From the NCBI GenBank assembly GCA_002314145.1, contig DCCG01000032.1, forward strand, positions 56,581 through 120,580: a stretch of 64,000 bases of DNA. The letters are read 5' to 3'. Source of the stretch: Thalassolituus sp. UBA1087 (GTDB lineage Bacteria > Pseudomonadota > Gammaproteobacteria > Pseudomonadales > Oceanobacteraceae). Within the stretch, counting starts at the first letter, position 1. Every line of letters starts with the position of its first letter. Below, piece after piece: positions 8,306 through 17,262 of the stretch. The translations under genes were made by a program, and so were the position numbers. Below the pieces are notes generated by a model that searched no databases, was not told the origin of the DNA, and saw only the letters and a list, made by a program, of their open reading frames with translations.

Positions 8306-9250
8306 TTATAGGGAAGAAATAAATTGAACCAGTGACGCTGCAGTCTCTTCAGGCACCTCAATCTGCGGCACATGACCGGTTTCCGGATAAATTGTCACCT
8401 CAGCCTGAGGGATCAGCTGTTTAAATACGCCGGCCGCAGACACATCCAGGATGTGGTCTTTTTCACCCCATAAAATAAGGGTCGGCATGGTGACTTTGCG
8501 GTGCAGATCCTGCTCAAAACGCTTTTCGTTTAACGTCTCTTTCGTCGCCAGCATGTCGGAGAAAATCTCGCGGTTAATGTCAGCCCGGTTGATGGTCTTG
8601 CGGACAATCGCAGGACGGATGGGCCAGGGTACAAACGGGGGCTCCTCCATGATCAGATTCCAGCGATATTCAAAGCTCTTTTTATCGGTGGCTATCAGTG
8701 GATTTTGCCCTTCAGCCAAACTCTGCATAAACAGACTGGGTTGCGGCGCATCCACGCCGGCAGAATCAATGAGAATAAGGCTTTCCAGTTGTTGTGGATA
8801 AAGGGTGGCGTAAATAGCACTGATGGCACCGCCCATTGAGTTGCCGGCGATATGAAAACGGCGGATACCTTTTGCAGCCATTAAAGCATGAATACGTTCA
8901 GCCTGGCGTACGAGGTTGTAATCACCATTATCCGGTGCCGGTGTTTCGCCATGACCGGCCAGGTCCGGTGCGATCAGGTAGTAATTTTCCGGCAGTTCAG
9001 CAGCCAGCTTCAGCCAGGTTTCTTTATTGGCCGAAAATCCGTGAACCAATACCACCACCGGGCCATCGGCCTGCCGTTCCATATAATTCATCTGCACATC
9101 GCCGACATCCTGGGTTCTGACATCAAAGCCAACGGCGTGGCGGCCAAAGGCCATGGTTTTTTCTAACAGGGTGTCCTGTTGAGTATTGGTACAGCCACTG
9201 ATATTGAGACTGAGTAAAGCAATGAAAATGAAAACAAAACGTGCTGTCAT
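8306..9250 (-). CDS. alpha/beta-hydrolase lipoprotein
   Basis: A 314-residue protein with a lipoprotein signal (lipobox NISGC, Cys20) and an alpha/beta-hydrolase fold. It shows the oxyanion HGF segment (about 70-72), the nucleophile elbow GNSMGG (Ser near 142), an acid in WGEKDHILD, and the catalytic histidine in TGHVPQ near the C-terminus. It is probably an esterase or lipase anchored to an envelope membrane; the substrate is not predictable. It is convergent with the phosphatase gene and lies just downstream of the membrane-anchored protein at 9268, perhaps on one transcript. Confidence 0.85.
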   Translation of the reverse strand: MTARFVFIFIALLSLNISGCTNTQQDTLLEKTMAFGRHAVGFDVRTQDVGDVQMNYMERQADGPVVVLVHGFSANKETWLKLAAELPENYYLIAPDLAGHGETPAPDNGDYNLVRQAERIHALMAAKGIRRFHIAGNSMGGAISAIYATLYPQQLESLILIDSAGVDAPQPSLFMQSLAEGQNPLIATDKKSFEYRWNLIMEEPPFVPWPIRPAIVRKTINRADINREIFSDMLATKETLNEKRFEQDLHRKVTMPTLILWGEKDHILDVSAAGVFKQLIPQAEVTIYPETGHVPQIEVPEETAASLVQFISSL

Positions 9251-9267
9251 AATGTGTGTTCCGATGA

Positions 9268-9939
9268 TTATTCCTGCGGATTGCTCAGAATCCGGGCCAG
9301 CTCCAGCGCATGCTGAATGGCGGCGTCAATCTGGTCCGGCTCAATGATATGGTGGGCCCGGCAGATCAGCAGGATGCCAGCCGACCATTCAATGTGAAGG
9401 TGAGGATGCGCCAAAAGCCAGTCAGTCAGCTCGGGTGTCAGTCGGTGAAAGAACAGATGAGGCTGATCGCTGCTGATGTGCCAGCGTTTCAGCAACATGG
9501 GTTTCTGTTCCGGGCGCAGAGGGTAAAGCGGGGACTGTAATCCCTCACAAAAGGTATCCGGCGATAACCATTCATTTTTTTCGATTTCAAAACGCTGGCT
9601 GAAGGGCAATTTGCACTCCATCAACAACAGAGTCTGAGTGGAGGTGCCGCCGGGCGTGACTATGCTGTAGTCAAAAAAATTGACGTAGACACCACGTGGA
9701 TCACGGCCTTCCAGCAGATGACGGAAATGGCGGAACTGGCCGCACTCCAGCAATACAAAACGGGCATCACGGATTTCGCTGCTCAGCGCTGCATAGGGAC
9801 GGTATGCCAGCCCCAGTGGTTTTCCGGCTTCGCTCAGGGCACCGCCCCGGCGACCGGTATCCAGCAACAGGACGAAAATCAGCAGGCCAACCACCAGAAG
9901 TACAACCAGCAGACTCAGCAGCGGAATAATTGAAAACAT
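9268..9939 (-). CDS. membrane-anchored protein of unknown function
   Basis: From the ATG at 9939 this is a 223-residue protein with one strong N-terminal membrane helix (about residues 3-27) and a soluble domain rich in aromatic and basic residues; no family motif is recognised. The open frame extends upstream to 10155, but that extension would overlap the promoter and start region of the divergent gene at 10034, and the hydrophobic anchor fits best as the true N-terminus. Coding is supported by the frame length and codon use similar to its neighbours. Confidence 0.65.
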   Translation of the reverse strand: MFSIIPLLSLLVVLLVVGLLIFVLLLDTGRRGGALSEAGKPLGLAYRPYAALSSEIRDARFVLLECGQFRHFRHLLEGRDPRGVYVNFFDYSIVTPGGTSTQTLLLMECKLPFSQRFEIEKNEWLSPDTFCEGLQSPLYPLRPEQKPMLLKRWHISSDQPHLFFHRLTPELTDWLLAHPHLHIEWSAGILLICRAHHIIEPDQIDAAIQHALELARILSNPQE

Positions 9940-10033
9940 CAGGCATCCATTTTCTTCAGCAGCCGGCAGTGTAACATTTCTTACCCTTTTCCTTCTCTGC
10001 TGGCAAAATAGCGGTATAACCAAGGAGCTGAAT

Positions 10034-11176
10034 TTGACCACAACCAAACCTGTTCTGTGCCGGACCCGGCCAACCCGCAGTGGCCATAAAATTGGTGTAC
10101 TGACACTGAATGCAGAGGCCGCGATGAATGCGGTCGACCTGACCATGGTGAACATGATTGATCGTCAGCTGCAGCGCTGGCAGGACGACAGCAGGGTTGT
10201 GGCGGTGGTAATGCGTGGTGCGGGCGATAAAGCCTTCTGCGCCGGCGGCGATATCCGCAAACTGTATGACAGTATGACGCAGCAGGGTAAGAAGCAATAT
10301 CAGTATGCGGATGACTTTTTTCGTGGAGAATACAGCAAGAATTACCGCGTCCACCTGTTTAACAAACCATTAATCGCCTGGGGCAACGGCTTTGTGATGG
10401 GCGGGGGGCTGGGGCTGTTTGTCGGCGCCAGTCACCGGGTAGGCACTGAGTCACTGAAACTGGCCTGGCCTGAAGTACGTATTGGCCTGTTTCCCGATGT
10501 CGCCGCCAGCTGGTATCTATCCCGTTTACCCTATCCGGTGGGCCACTGGATGGCGTTGTCCGGCAGCCATATGAATGCGGTGGACTGTAAGTCGCTGAAG
10601 CTGACTCAATATTCCCTGCGCCATGACCAGTATGAGAGTCTGTTAAAGCAGCTCAGGTCGGCGCCGTGGGGAACGAACCGGGCGGAGAATCACCGTACGG
10701 TGCGTGGGTTGCTGCGGGCAATGGAACCCGATGTTGATGCAGACAGCGCCGCTGCCGGCGGGTTTGCCGGCAGTCAGCTGGCGCCGGCCACTGAGGCATT
10801 GAATGAGATGTTCAGCAGCCCGGAGCTGGATGATATCGCTGTGCGCTTTGATCAGTATAAGGGCGATAACGCCTGGCTGCGGCAGGGCATTGATCATTTC
10901 CGTCGCGGGTGCCCGGCCACCGCCCGGCTGATCATGGAGCAACTCCGGCGCGGTGCGCAGATGAGTCTCAGAGAAGTGGTGCAGTGGGAGCTGGTTCTGG
11001 CCTGGCAGGCTGTGCGCCATCCGGATTTTGCCGAAGGCATCCGCGCCATGGTGATCGATAAAGACTTCCGGCCGCGCTGGCAGCATGCCTCGGTTGCTGA
11101 TGTTCCAGAACATTGGACGGACGCCCTGATGACCTCACCCTGGAAGGCCTCAGAGCATCCGCTGGCAGACCTTTAA
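10034..11176 (+). CDS. enoyl-CoA hydratase/isomerase family, 3-hydroxyisobutyryl-CoA hydrolase type
   Basis: A 380-residue crotonase-fold protein. GDKAFCAGGDIRKLYD (about 60-75), the oxyanion-hole segment GFVMGGGLGLF (about 120-130), and ESLKLAWPEVRIGLFPDVAASW (about 140-160) mark the HIBYL-CoA hydrolase subfamily; length also fits it and is longer than a plain enoyl-CoA hydratase. The likely reaction is thioester hydrolysis in valine breakdown, although other acyl-CoA substrates are possible. The start is TTG, supported by AAGGAG six bases upstream. A TATAAC -10-like hexamer lies at 10015-10020. Confidence 0.85.
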   Translation: MTTTKPVLCRTRPTRSGHKIGVLTLNAEAAMNAVDLTMVNMIDRQLQRWQDDSRVVAVVMRGAGDKAFCAGGDIRKLYDSMTQQGKKQYQYADDFFRGEYSKNYRVHLFNKPLIAWGNGFVMGGGLGLFVGASHRVGTESLKLAWPEVRIGLFPDVAASWYLSRLPYPVGHWMALSGSHMNAVDCKSLKLTQYSLRHDQYESLLKQLRSAPWGTNRAENHRTVRGLLRAMEPDVDADSAAAGGFAGSQLAPATEALNEMFSSPELDDIAVRFDQYKGDNAWLRQGIDHFRRGCPATARLIMEQLRRGAQMSLREVVQWELVLAWQAVRHPDFAEGIRAMVIDKDFRPRWQHASVADVPEHWTDALMTSPWKASEHPLADL

Positions 11177-11179
11177 AGG

Positions 11180-12019
11180 TCAGCGGTTGAGGGCACTGTG
11201 TGTGGCATCCATTTCATCCGCCAGTGCCTCCAGTTGTGTGGCTTCTTCGTCAGCATCGAGCCCCAGCCGCTGAAACGATCCCAGGCCGGTACGGTCAACC
11301 CGGCCCAGCGGATGATCCGTTCCCGCATAACTCTGCAGCGTGGCCACCTGTACCAGATCGACATAATCCGCTGATTCCGCCGCATGCTGGAGGTTCAGGT
11401 ATTCTTTCGGGACCATCACCAGATCCGGCTGAAAATCCCAGCTGCGCAAAATATAGCTGCCCAGTGTGGGATGGAGTTTCTCCAGTACCAGATCCAGTGA
11501 CAGGCTGTCGTGCAGCAGATCTTCATGATCTTCCGCATAGGACAGGATCGGCAGCATGCCGATCTGATGCACCAGTCCGGCCAGTAACGCCTGATCCGGC
11601 TGCAGCTTGGTGTAATGGCGCGCCAGCACCTGACTGGTCGCGGCGACTTCCATGGCCCGCGACCAGCACTGGCGCATGCGTTTATCAATAATGTCGTGGG
11701 TTGCCTGAAACATCTGTTCCATGGCCAGGCCGATGCAGAGATTACTGGTGAAATCGATCCCCAGGCGGGAAATGGCTGTGCCCAGATCCGTGACCGGCGC
11801 ACTGGTACGGATCAGCGGACTGTTGGTGACTTTAATAATCCGTGCTGTCAGAGCCGGGTCCTGGGCGATCATGGCCGTCAGCTGAGGAATGGTGGTGCTG
11901 GCGTCTTCCGCTATTTCCCGTACCCGGAGGGCGATCTCCGGCAGGGTGGGAAGTACCAGTTGGTCATTTTTGATCTGGGCGACGATATCGTCTTTAACCT
12001 GTAACGCCAGGTTGCTCAT
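11180..12019 (-). CDS. HDOD domain protein
   Basis: A 279-residue protein made almost entirely of one HDOD domain (about 20-220), with typical LPTLPEIALRVREIAED and DPALTARIIKVTNSPL segments and GLVHQIGMLPIL. HDOD proteins are non-catalytic HD relatives found in signalling. No output domain is attached, so it probably works through a partner. The ATG at 12019 is preferred over the TTG at 12037 because GAGAGG precedes it. Its 3' end is convergent with the hydrolase gene. Confidence 0.88.
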   Translation of the reverse strand: MSNLALQVKDDIVAQIKNDQLVLPTLPEIALRVREIAEDASTTIPQLTAMIAQDPALTARIIKVTNSPLIRTSAPVTDLGTAISRLGIDFTSNLCIGLAMEQMFQATHDIIDKRMRQCWSRAMEVAATSQVLARHYTKLQPDQALLAGLVHQIGMLPILSYAEDHEDLLHDSLSLDLVLEKLHPTLGSYILRSWDFQPDLVMVPKEYLNLQHAAESADYVDLVQVATLQSYAGTDHPLGRVDRTGLGSFQRLGLDADEEATQLEALADEMDATHSALNR

Positions 12020-12069
12020 GGTATAGCCTCTCTGCAAACCCGGCGCAGACAGGCTATCCGTGCGGCGGG

Positions 12070-12948
12070 TTAATCGGTGGATTGGGCAGATTCTTCTGCA
12101 CTCATCTCTTCAGTATAGAAAAGCTGAGCGAGGCGGATGCGGTTTTCGCCAATCTGTGCGTCAGTTGGCACCTCGCCCTGTACGATAATCAGCCCCTGGC
12201 GCTCACTCCAGGCGGCGACTTCGCCAATATTTTTACCGCCATCGTCAGTTACTTTGGCGCCAATGGCGGGGGAAAGCGGGTCGCTGCAAACTGCTTTAAT
12301 CAGGTGTTTCTTGTTTTTACTCAGGTATTGCAGACGCGCCACCACTTCCTGCCCTGTGTAGCAGCCCTTACTGAAGCTCACGGCACCCTGCGCCGTCATA
12401 TCAACAAACTGCGGGACCCAGGATTCCTGACTGTCAGTGGTGACCCAGACAATGCCTTCGTCGATATCCAGTGCATCCCAGGGCGCGCTGTGCTGCTCAG
12501 CGGGCAGTGACGTCTGTGACCAGAGCTCACGCCGGCCGTCGGGCCAGCTGAGAATCATGGCGTCGTCTGCCGTCTCCAGCGGATGCTGTCCGGCCAGCGT
12601 CTGCACCACAGGTTGTGCCGGAATTTGCCCATAGATGCTGAAGCGTTCGTCGATGGTCATCTCTGTTTTGTAAAAGACAGCATAGCGGCTGAGGTGCTGT
12701 TGCAGAGCGTCCGCCTGGGTTGCCGGCAGGCGCAGGTAAAAGTCGGAACCGCGGCGGGCAATAATAAAATTGGCCACCATACGGCCTTTGGCTGTGCAGC
12801 AGGCACCTGTCTGCCAGTGTTGATCGGCCAGCTTCACCACATTGCAGGTGAGCTGTCCCTGTAAAAAACGTTCGCTGTCGGGCCCGGTGACGGCAAGAAT
12901 GGCGTCGTCAGTCAGCTGGATGGTTTGTGCAAACCCGGTATCAGACAT
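12070..12948 (-). CDS. ygfZ: YgfZ/GcvT-like folate-binding protein
   Basis: A 292-residue homologue of E. coli YgfZ, which uses tetrahydrofolate to help maintain or repair certain iron-sulfur enzymes. The diagnostic motif KGCYTGQEVVARLQ with its essential Cys lies at about residues 190-203. Genes for YgfZ and the SdhE-YgfX pair lie back to back, as in many gammaproteobacteria. Start ATG at 12948. Confidence 0.93.
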   Translation of the reverse strand: MSDTGFAQTIQLTDDAILAVTGPDSERFLQGQLTCNVVKLADQHWQTGACCTAKGRMVANFIIARRGSDFYLRLPATQADALQQHLSRYAVFYKTEMTIDERFSIYGQIPAQPVVQTLAGQHPLETADDAMILSWPDGRRELWSQTSLPAEQHSAPWDALDIDEGIVWVTTDSQESWVPQFVDMTAQGAVSFSKGCYTGQEVVARLQYLSKNKKHLIKAVCSDPLSPAIGAKVTDDGGKNIGEVAAWSERQGLIIVQGEVPTDAQIGENRIRLAQLFYTEEMSAEESAQSTD

Positions 12949-13048
12949 GGTAACTCCGAGAGTGTGCGGTGTGAGGGATTGTTATGGCACGAGTCTACTG
13001 TAAAACACCTTGTGATGGCATGGCGCAACAGTCAGTCCATCACAGGGA

Positions 13049-13076
13049 TCTGACCGCTTTGTGAATCTGTTATACT
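13049..13076 (+). promoter_or_regulatory. candidate promoter of sdhE-ygfX
   Basis: A -10 TATACT (13071-13076) with an extended TG element (TGT just before it); the -35 is poor (TCTGAC at 13049, spacing 16). It lies 56 bases before the GTG start of sdhE. Confidence 0.45.
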
Positions 13077-13131
13077 CGCGCGCCCTGACCTGATATTGAT
13101 CCCCGGAAACAGGCCCTGACAGGAGAAAAGT

Positions 13132-13386
13132 GTGGCTGATGATATTGATGTAAAACGCGTCTGCTGGCACAGCCGCCGCGGAATGCTGGAACTGGACGTG
13201 CTGCTGGTGCCCTTTGCTGAACAGGCGTATGCCAGTCTGGCGGAAGAGGATAAAGCCCGTTACCGCGACATGCTGGAGCGGGAAGACCCGGATCTGTTTT
13301 CCTGGTTTATGGAATACATCACCCCGGATGAACCGGACATGGAGCGTATCGTCAACCTGGTGCGGGAGCATGCCAGAAGCCGCTGA
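13132..13386 (+). CDS. sdhE: SdhE, succinate dehydrogenase flavinylation factor
   Basis: An 84-residue protein with the RRGMLELD signature (residues 15-22; consensus RGxxELD), in which the RG pair is needed for covalent FAD attachment to SdhA. Length and the helical pattern match SdhE/YgfY. It starts with GTG after AGGAG. The ygfX gene overlaps its 3' end by 17 bases, as expected for this gene pair. Confidence 0.93.
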   Translation: MADDIDVKRVCWHSRRGMLELDVLLVPFAEQAYASLAEEDKARYRDMLEREDPDLFSWFMEYITPDEPDMERIVNLVREHARSR

Positions 13387-13750
13387 ATGGCGGCTGCGGC
13401 CTTCCCGCCAACAGTTCTGGCTGAATCTGTTGGCGGGCGGGCTGTTGTGCCTGTTTACCGCGCTGGTTGCCCCTGTGCTGATACCACTGGCATGTGGACT
13501 GACGCTCGTACTCATCCGTCACAGCTGGCGGGTGCAGCGCCTCGGCGTTGATCATCAGGGCTGGTGGCTGGACCGGGGTAAAGGACGGGAATACGTCAGC
13601 TGGTGCGCCGGCAGTATCCGCCGCCGTCATCTGCTGGTGCTGAACTGGTCGTGGATGCCCTGGGATTCACTGCTTATCCGGGCGGACAGTATGGCCGGCG
13701 ACGATGATTTCCGCCGCCTTAAAGCCGCCCTGTATCACAGTTGGCACTGA
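13370..13750 (+). CDS. YgfX/CptA family inner-membrane protein
   Basis: A 126-residue protein with two adjacent membrane segments near the N-terminus (about 16-32 and 34-50) and a C-terminal soluble part; topology, length and position after sdhE match YgfX. E. coli YgfX has been described as a membrane toxin affecting the cytoskeleton, with SdhE as its partner; that activity should not be assumed here. The start at 13370 has GGGAG close upstream; translational coupling to sdhE is likely because the genes overlap. Confidence 0.75.
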   Translation: MPEAAEWRLRPSRQQFWLNLLAGGLLCLFTALVAPVLIPLACGLTLVLIRHSWRVQRLGVDHQGWWLDRGKGREYVSWCAGSIRRRHLLVLNWSWMPWDSLLIRADSMAGDDDFRRLKAALYHSWH

Positions 13751-13751
13751 A

Positions 13752-14540
13752 TCAGCCGGCTGCACTGATAGTCTCTTTTTCTTCTTCCCGCAGAGTAAGT
13801 ACTTCATAACCTGTTGCGGTTACTGCAATGGTGTGTTCCCACTGCGCCGATAACTTTTTATCGCGGGTGATCACGGTCCAGCCGTCTTTCATGTGCTTCA
13901 GCTTATGACCCCCCTGATTGATCATCGGCTCGATGGTAAACACCATACCGGGCTCCAGTTTCACGCCGGTACCCGGCGTGCCGTAATGCAGGACCTGCGG
14001 ATCTTCATGCATTTCGCGGCCAATACCATGACCACAGTATTCACGCACCACACTGTAACCCGCACCTTCGGCGACTTTCTGAATCGCATGGCCGATATCG
14101 CCCAGGGTGGCGCCCGGTTTCACGCTGCGGATGCCTGCCCACATGGCTTCGTAGGTGGTGTTCACCAGACGTTTGGCCACCGGTGTGGTTTTTCCCACGC
14201 AGTACATTTTGCTGGAATCGGCGATGTAGCCGTTTTTCTCCAGTGTGATGTCACAGTTGATGATATCGCCGTTGCGCAGAATCTGACTGGCTTTGGGCAT
14301 ACCGTGGCACACCACGTGGTTGACGGAAGTATTGAGCACATAGGGGAAGTCGTACTGGCCTTTGCTGGCGGGGCGCGACTGCAGATCCTTGACGATGTAA
14401 TCTTCCACCCGGTTGTTGATATCCATGGTGCTGATCCCGGCGCAGATGTACTCATCCAGCATGGCAAAAACCTGAGCCAGCAGGCGGCCGGATTCCCGCA
14501 TCAGTGCGATTTCGTCAGCGCTTTTGATTCTGATATTCAT
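13752..14540 (-). CDS. map: type I methionine aminopeptidase
   Basis: A 262-residue enzyme that removes the N-terminal methionine of new proteins. Expected motifs include the substrate histidine in HVVCHGMP (about 77-84), metal aspartates in NGDIINCDITL (about 94-104), GHGIGREMHEDP (about 170-181) and the final metal glutamates. The start codon overlaps the end of the ParD-like gene by four bases, so the two are co-translated. It is at a normal family length and appears intact. Confidence 0.96.
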   Translation of the reverse strand: MNIRIKSADEIALMRESGRLLAQVFAMLDEYICAGISTMDINNRVEDYIVKDLQSRPASKGQYDFPYVLNTSVNHVVCHGMPKASQILRNGDIINCDITLEKNGYIADSSKMYCVGKTTPVAKRLVNTTYEAMWAGIRSVKPGATLGDIGHAIQKVAEGAGYSVVREYCGHGIGREMHEDPQVLHYGTPGTGVKLEPGMVFTIEPMINQGGHKLKHMKDGWTVITRDKKLSAQWEHTIAVTATGYEVLTLREEEKETISAAG

Positions 14541-14761
14541 ATTGCCTCCGCCTGCTGGTCGGCGCGCAGCTGAGAGAGGGGCAGCTCGTCGGACGCCAGC
14601 AGTTTACGGGTCAGCTGGGAGTAGGTGAGGTCTGGGTAGAATTCGGCCAGCATACCGATTTTGATCCAGTATTCGGCCTGACCATTGATGGAGCGGCCCA
14701 GCATGGCACTGGCATCGCGTATTTCCTCGTGCAGTTCTTCTGAAATTTTAACAATACCCAT
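14537..14761 (-). CDS. ParD-like ribbon-helix-helix protein upstream of map
   Basis: A 74-residue protein resembling the ParD_like family: MGIVKISEELHEEIRDAS is a ribbon-helix-helix start, and the motif SINGQAEYWIKIGMLAEF follows (about 23-40). Such proteins are often found beside map without a toxin; here the next gene is map, overlapping by four bases. The ATG at 14761 is used (GGAG six bases before it), although a GTG at 14764 is in frame. The ribosome binding site is inside an inverted repeat (14768-14792), which hints at self-repression. No ParE/RelE toxin gene is adjacent. Confidence 0.8.
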   Translation of the reverse strand: MGIVKISEELHEEIRDASAMLGRSINGQAEYWIKIGMLAEFYPDLTYSQLTRKLLASDELPLSQLRADQQAEAI

Positions 14762-14767
14762 CACAGT

Positions 14768-14792
14768 CTCCGCATAACATTGGTATGCGGAG
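14768..14792 (-). promoter_or_regulatory. inverted repeat over the ParD-like gene's ribosome binding site
   Basis: CTCCGCATA (14768-14776) and TATGCGGAG (14784-14792) are perfect 9-base arms around a 7-base loop. The inner four bases nearest the gene are its GGAG Shine-Dalgarno. A minus-strand TATACT -10-like hexamer overlaps the far arm at 14791-14796. It could be an operator for the ribbon-helix-helix protein or an mRNA hairpin. Confidence 0.6.
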
Positions 14793-14833
14793 TATATATG
14801 AAACGTATATTAAATATATATTCTGTGCAGAAC

Positions 14834-16441
14834 TCAGAGTTCACCCAGCTCTTTCAGGTACTTGGGCGTCAGAACCGTATCGAACGCACGCGGCAGAGCC
14901 TGTGGATAATCGCGGCTGAAATGCAGACCGCGGCTTTCTTTGCGCAGCAGTGCTGAACGTATGATGACATCGGCTACATCCACCAGATTCCGCAGCTCCA
15001 GCAGGTCGTGGCTGACGCGGTAATTACTGTAAAACTCCTGAATTTCCTGGCGCAGCAGGTTTACCCGGTGGCGTGCGCGCAGCAGCCGTTTACTGGTGCG
15101 TACAATGCCTACGTAGTCCCACATGAAGCGGCGCAGTTCATCCCAGTTGTGGGCGATCACCACGTCTTCGTCGGAATCGTCCACCTGACTGGCATCCCAG
15201 CAGGGGGCCTGCGGGATGGGTTCGTCCGGATCGATGGTCTGAATAATATGCTGCGCCGCTGAGCGGGCGAATACCAGGCACTCCAGCAGCGAATTACTGG
15301 CCAGCCGGTTAGCGCCGTGAAGGCCGGTGCAGGCGGTTTCTCCCACCGCATAGAGGTGCCCTATATCCGTGCGGCCAAAAGTGTCCGTGACGACGCCGCC
15401 ACAGGTGTAGTGGGCGGCAGGCACAACCGGTATCGGCTCGCGGGTGATGTCGATCCCCAGCTCCAGGCAGCGTTCATAGATGGTGGGGAAATGCTCTTTG
15501 ATGAAGTCGGCCGGCTTGTGGCTGATATCCAGAAACAGGCAATCCGCGCCGAGACGTTTCATTTCATGGTCAATGGCCCGGGCCACAATATCGCGCGGCG
15601 CTAATTCACCCCGCTCATCGAAATTGTGCATAAACCGCGTGCCATCCGGCAGCAGCAGCCGGCCGCCTTCACCACGCACAGCCTCTGAGATCAGGAAGGA
15701 ACCGGCCTGAGGGTGGTAAAGGCAGGTTGGATGAAACTGATTGAATTCCATATTGGCAACGCGGCAACCTGCCCGCCAGGCCATGGCGATACCATCGCCG
15801 GAAGCGCCGTCCGGGTTGCTGGTATACAGGTACACTTTGCTGGCGCCACCGGTGGCCAGCACCACCGCGCGGGCGGTAATCACATCGACGTCACCGGTGT
15901 CATTGTTCAGAAAGTAACCGCCGATGCAGCCATGGCCGTCCAGCCCGAGCTTTTCCCGGGTAATCAGGTCGATGGCAATGTAGTTCTGCATCATATGCAG
16001 ATTGGATTTTTCTTTTGCCCGTTGCAGCAGGGTTTCTGAGATGGCATGTCCGGTGGCATCGGCGGCATGAATAATCCGCCGCGCACTGTGGCCGCCTTCC
16101 CGGGTAAGGTGAAAATGATCCGGAGCATCCTGGGTAAAAGGTACGCCGATATCGATCAGCCATTGAATGGCAGCATTGGAATGTTCAACGGTAAAGCGCA
16201 CGCTGGGCTCGTGGCACAGGCCCGCCCCGGCCACCAGAGTGTCGGCCACATGGGCATCGACGCTGTCGTCTTCGTCCAGTACTGCCGCCACGCCGCCCTG
16301 TGCCCAGCGGGTAGATCCGGCATCCAGCGATTCTTTGCTGATGATCGCGGCCTGCAGGTGGTCTGGCAGGGACAGCCCCAGTGTCAGCCCGGCAGCGCCG
16401 CTGCCAACGATCAGTACATCATAAGTATGGGATTGACTCAT
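14834..16441 (-). CDS. nadB: L-aspartate oxidase
   Basis: A 535-residue flavoenzyme that oxidises L-aspartate to iminoaspartate, the first step of de novo NAD synthesis. The FAD-binding GSGAAGLTLGLSLP (about 13-26), the RWAQGGVAAV signature (about 45-54), the active-site HxxGGxxT-like AAHYTCGGVVTD (about 345-356) and GANRLASNSLLE are all present. Divergent from rpoE, as in E. coli and Pseudomonas. Confidence 0.96.
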   Translation of the reverse strand: MSQSHTYDVLIVGSGAAGLTLGLSLPDHLQAAIISKESLDAGSTRWAQGGVAAVLDEDDSVDAHVADTLVAGAGLCHEPSVRFTVEHSNAAIQWLIDIGVPFTQDAPDHFHLTREGGHSARRIIHAADATGHAISETLLQRAKEKSNLHMMQNYIAIDLITREKLGLDGHGCIGGYFLNNDTGDVDVITARAVVLATGGASKVYLYTSNPDGASGDGIAMAWRAGCRVANMEFNQFHPTCLYHPQAGSFLISEAVRGEGGRLLLPDGTRFMHNFDERGELAPRDIVARAIDHEMKRLGADCLFLDISHKPADFIKEHFPTIYERCLELGIDITREPIPVVPAAHYTCGGVVTDTFGRTDIGHLYAVGETACTGLHGANRLASNSLLECLVFARSAAQHIIQTIDPDEPIPQAPCWDASQVDDSDEDVVIAHNWDELRRFMWDYVGIVRTSKRLLRARHRVNLLRQEIQEFYSNYRVSHDLLELRNLVDVADVIIRSALLRKESRGLHFSRDYPQALPRAFDTVLTPKYLKELGEL

Positions 16442-16536
16442 TATCAGGAAAGCTTAATAAATTCAGACAGGTACACGGCACGGCAGGCACTTCACAGGGC
16501 ATATCGGCCAACTTGCTGCTCATGATACACTGAAGC

Positions 16537-16564
16537 GGAACTAATCCGAAAAATAACCCTCTAC
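16537..16564 (+). promoter_or_regulatory. sigma-E/AlgU-type promoter of the rpoE operon
   Basis: -35 GGAACTA (16537-16543) and -10 TCTAC (16560-16564) with exactly 16 bases between, against the sigma-E consensus GGAACTT-N16-TCTGA/TCTAA. Position and match support autoregulation of the operon. Confidence 0.72.
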
Positions 16565-16605
16565 TGCTTCGAATGAGGTCGACAAAACCACAGGAGGCAG
16601 TACCC

Positions 16606-17253
16606 ATGAGTACGGCAACGGCGCTAGCGCAGAAGACCACAGCGGAACAGGGCATGACTGACCAACAACATACTGACCGGCAACTGGTTGCCAGGGTGCA
16701 GAAAGGCGATTCAAGGGCCTTTGATCTGCTGGTGATCAAGTACCAACACCGTATTTTATCGCTGGTGGGGCGCTATATCTCCGATTTTGCAGAAGCTCAG
16801 GACGTCACTCAGGAAGCGTTTATTAAGGCCTATCGGGCCCTGCCATCCTTCCGTGGCGAAAGTCAGTTTTATACCTGGATGTACCGTATCGCAGTCAACA
16901 CGGCCAAGAACTATCTGGTCAGCCGCGGCCGTAAGACGCCTACCCGCGATATTGATCTGGATGATGCCGAGTTCTTCGCGGACGAGGCTAAAATGAAAGA
17001 TATCGAAACCCCCGACAGCCTGATGCAGCGGGATGAGCTGCGCAAAGTGGTGTTTGACGCCATTGAAGCGCTGCCGGAAGAACTGCGCATGGCGGTAACC
17101 CTGCGTGAACTGGATGGCCTCAGCTACGAGGAAATTGCAGAAGTGATGGATTGCCCGATCGGTACCGTCCGCTCCCGTATTTTCCGGGCCCGTGAAGCCA
17201 TTGATAAGAAAATGCAGCCGTTACTCTCTGAGTCCGGCAGCGCGATCGCCTGA
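16606..17253 (+). CDS. rpoE: ECF sigma factor sigma-E (RpoE/AlgU)
   Basis: A 215-residue ECF sigma factor. Region 2 spans about 40-110 (FDLLVIKYQHRILSLVGRY, then AQDVTQEAFIKAYRAL) and region 4 about 145-205 (LPEELRMAVTLRELDGLSYEEIAEVMDCPIGTVRSRIFRAREAI). It directs envelope-stress genes and is held inactive by RseA. The ATG at 16606 has AGGAGG eight bases upstream; a shorter start at the internal ATG of MTDQQHTDRQ would match E. coli RpoE length better and cannot be excluded. Preceded by its own sigma-E promoter. Confidence 0.95.
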   Translation: MSTATALAQKTTAEQGMTDQQHTDRQLVARVQKGDSRAFDLLVIKYQHRILSLVGRYISDFAEAQDVTQEAFIKAYRALPSFRGESQFYTWMYRIAVNTAKNYLVSRGRKTPTRDIDLDDAEFFADEAKMKDIETPDSLMQRDELRKVVFDAIEALPEELRMAVTLRELDGLSYEEIAEVMDCPIGTVRSRIFRAREAIDKKMQPLLSESGSAIA

Positions 17254-17262
17254 GGAGTAATC

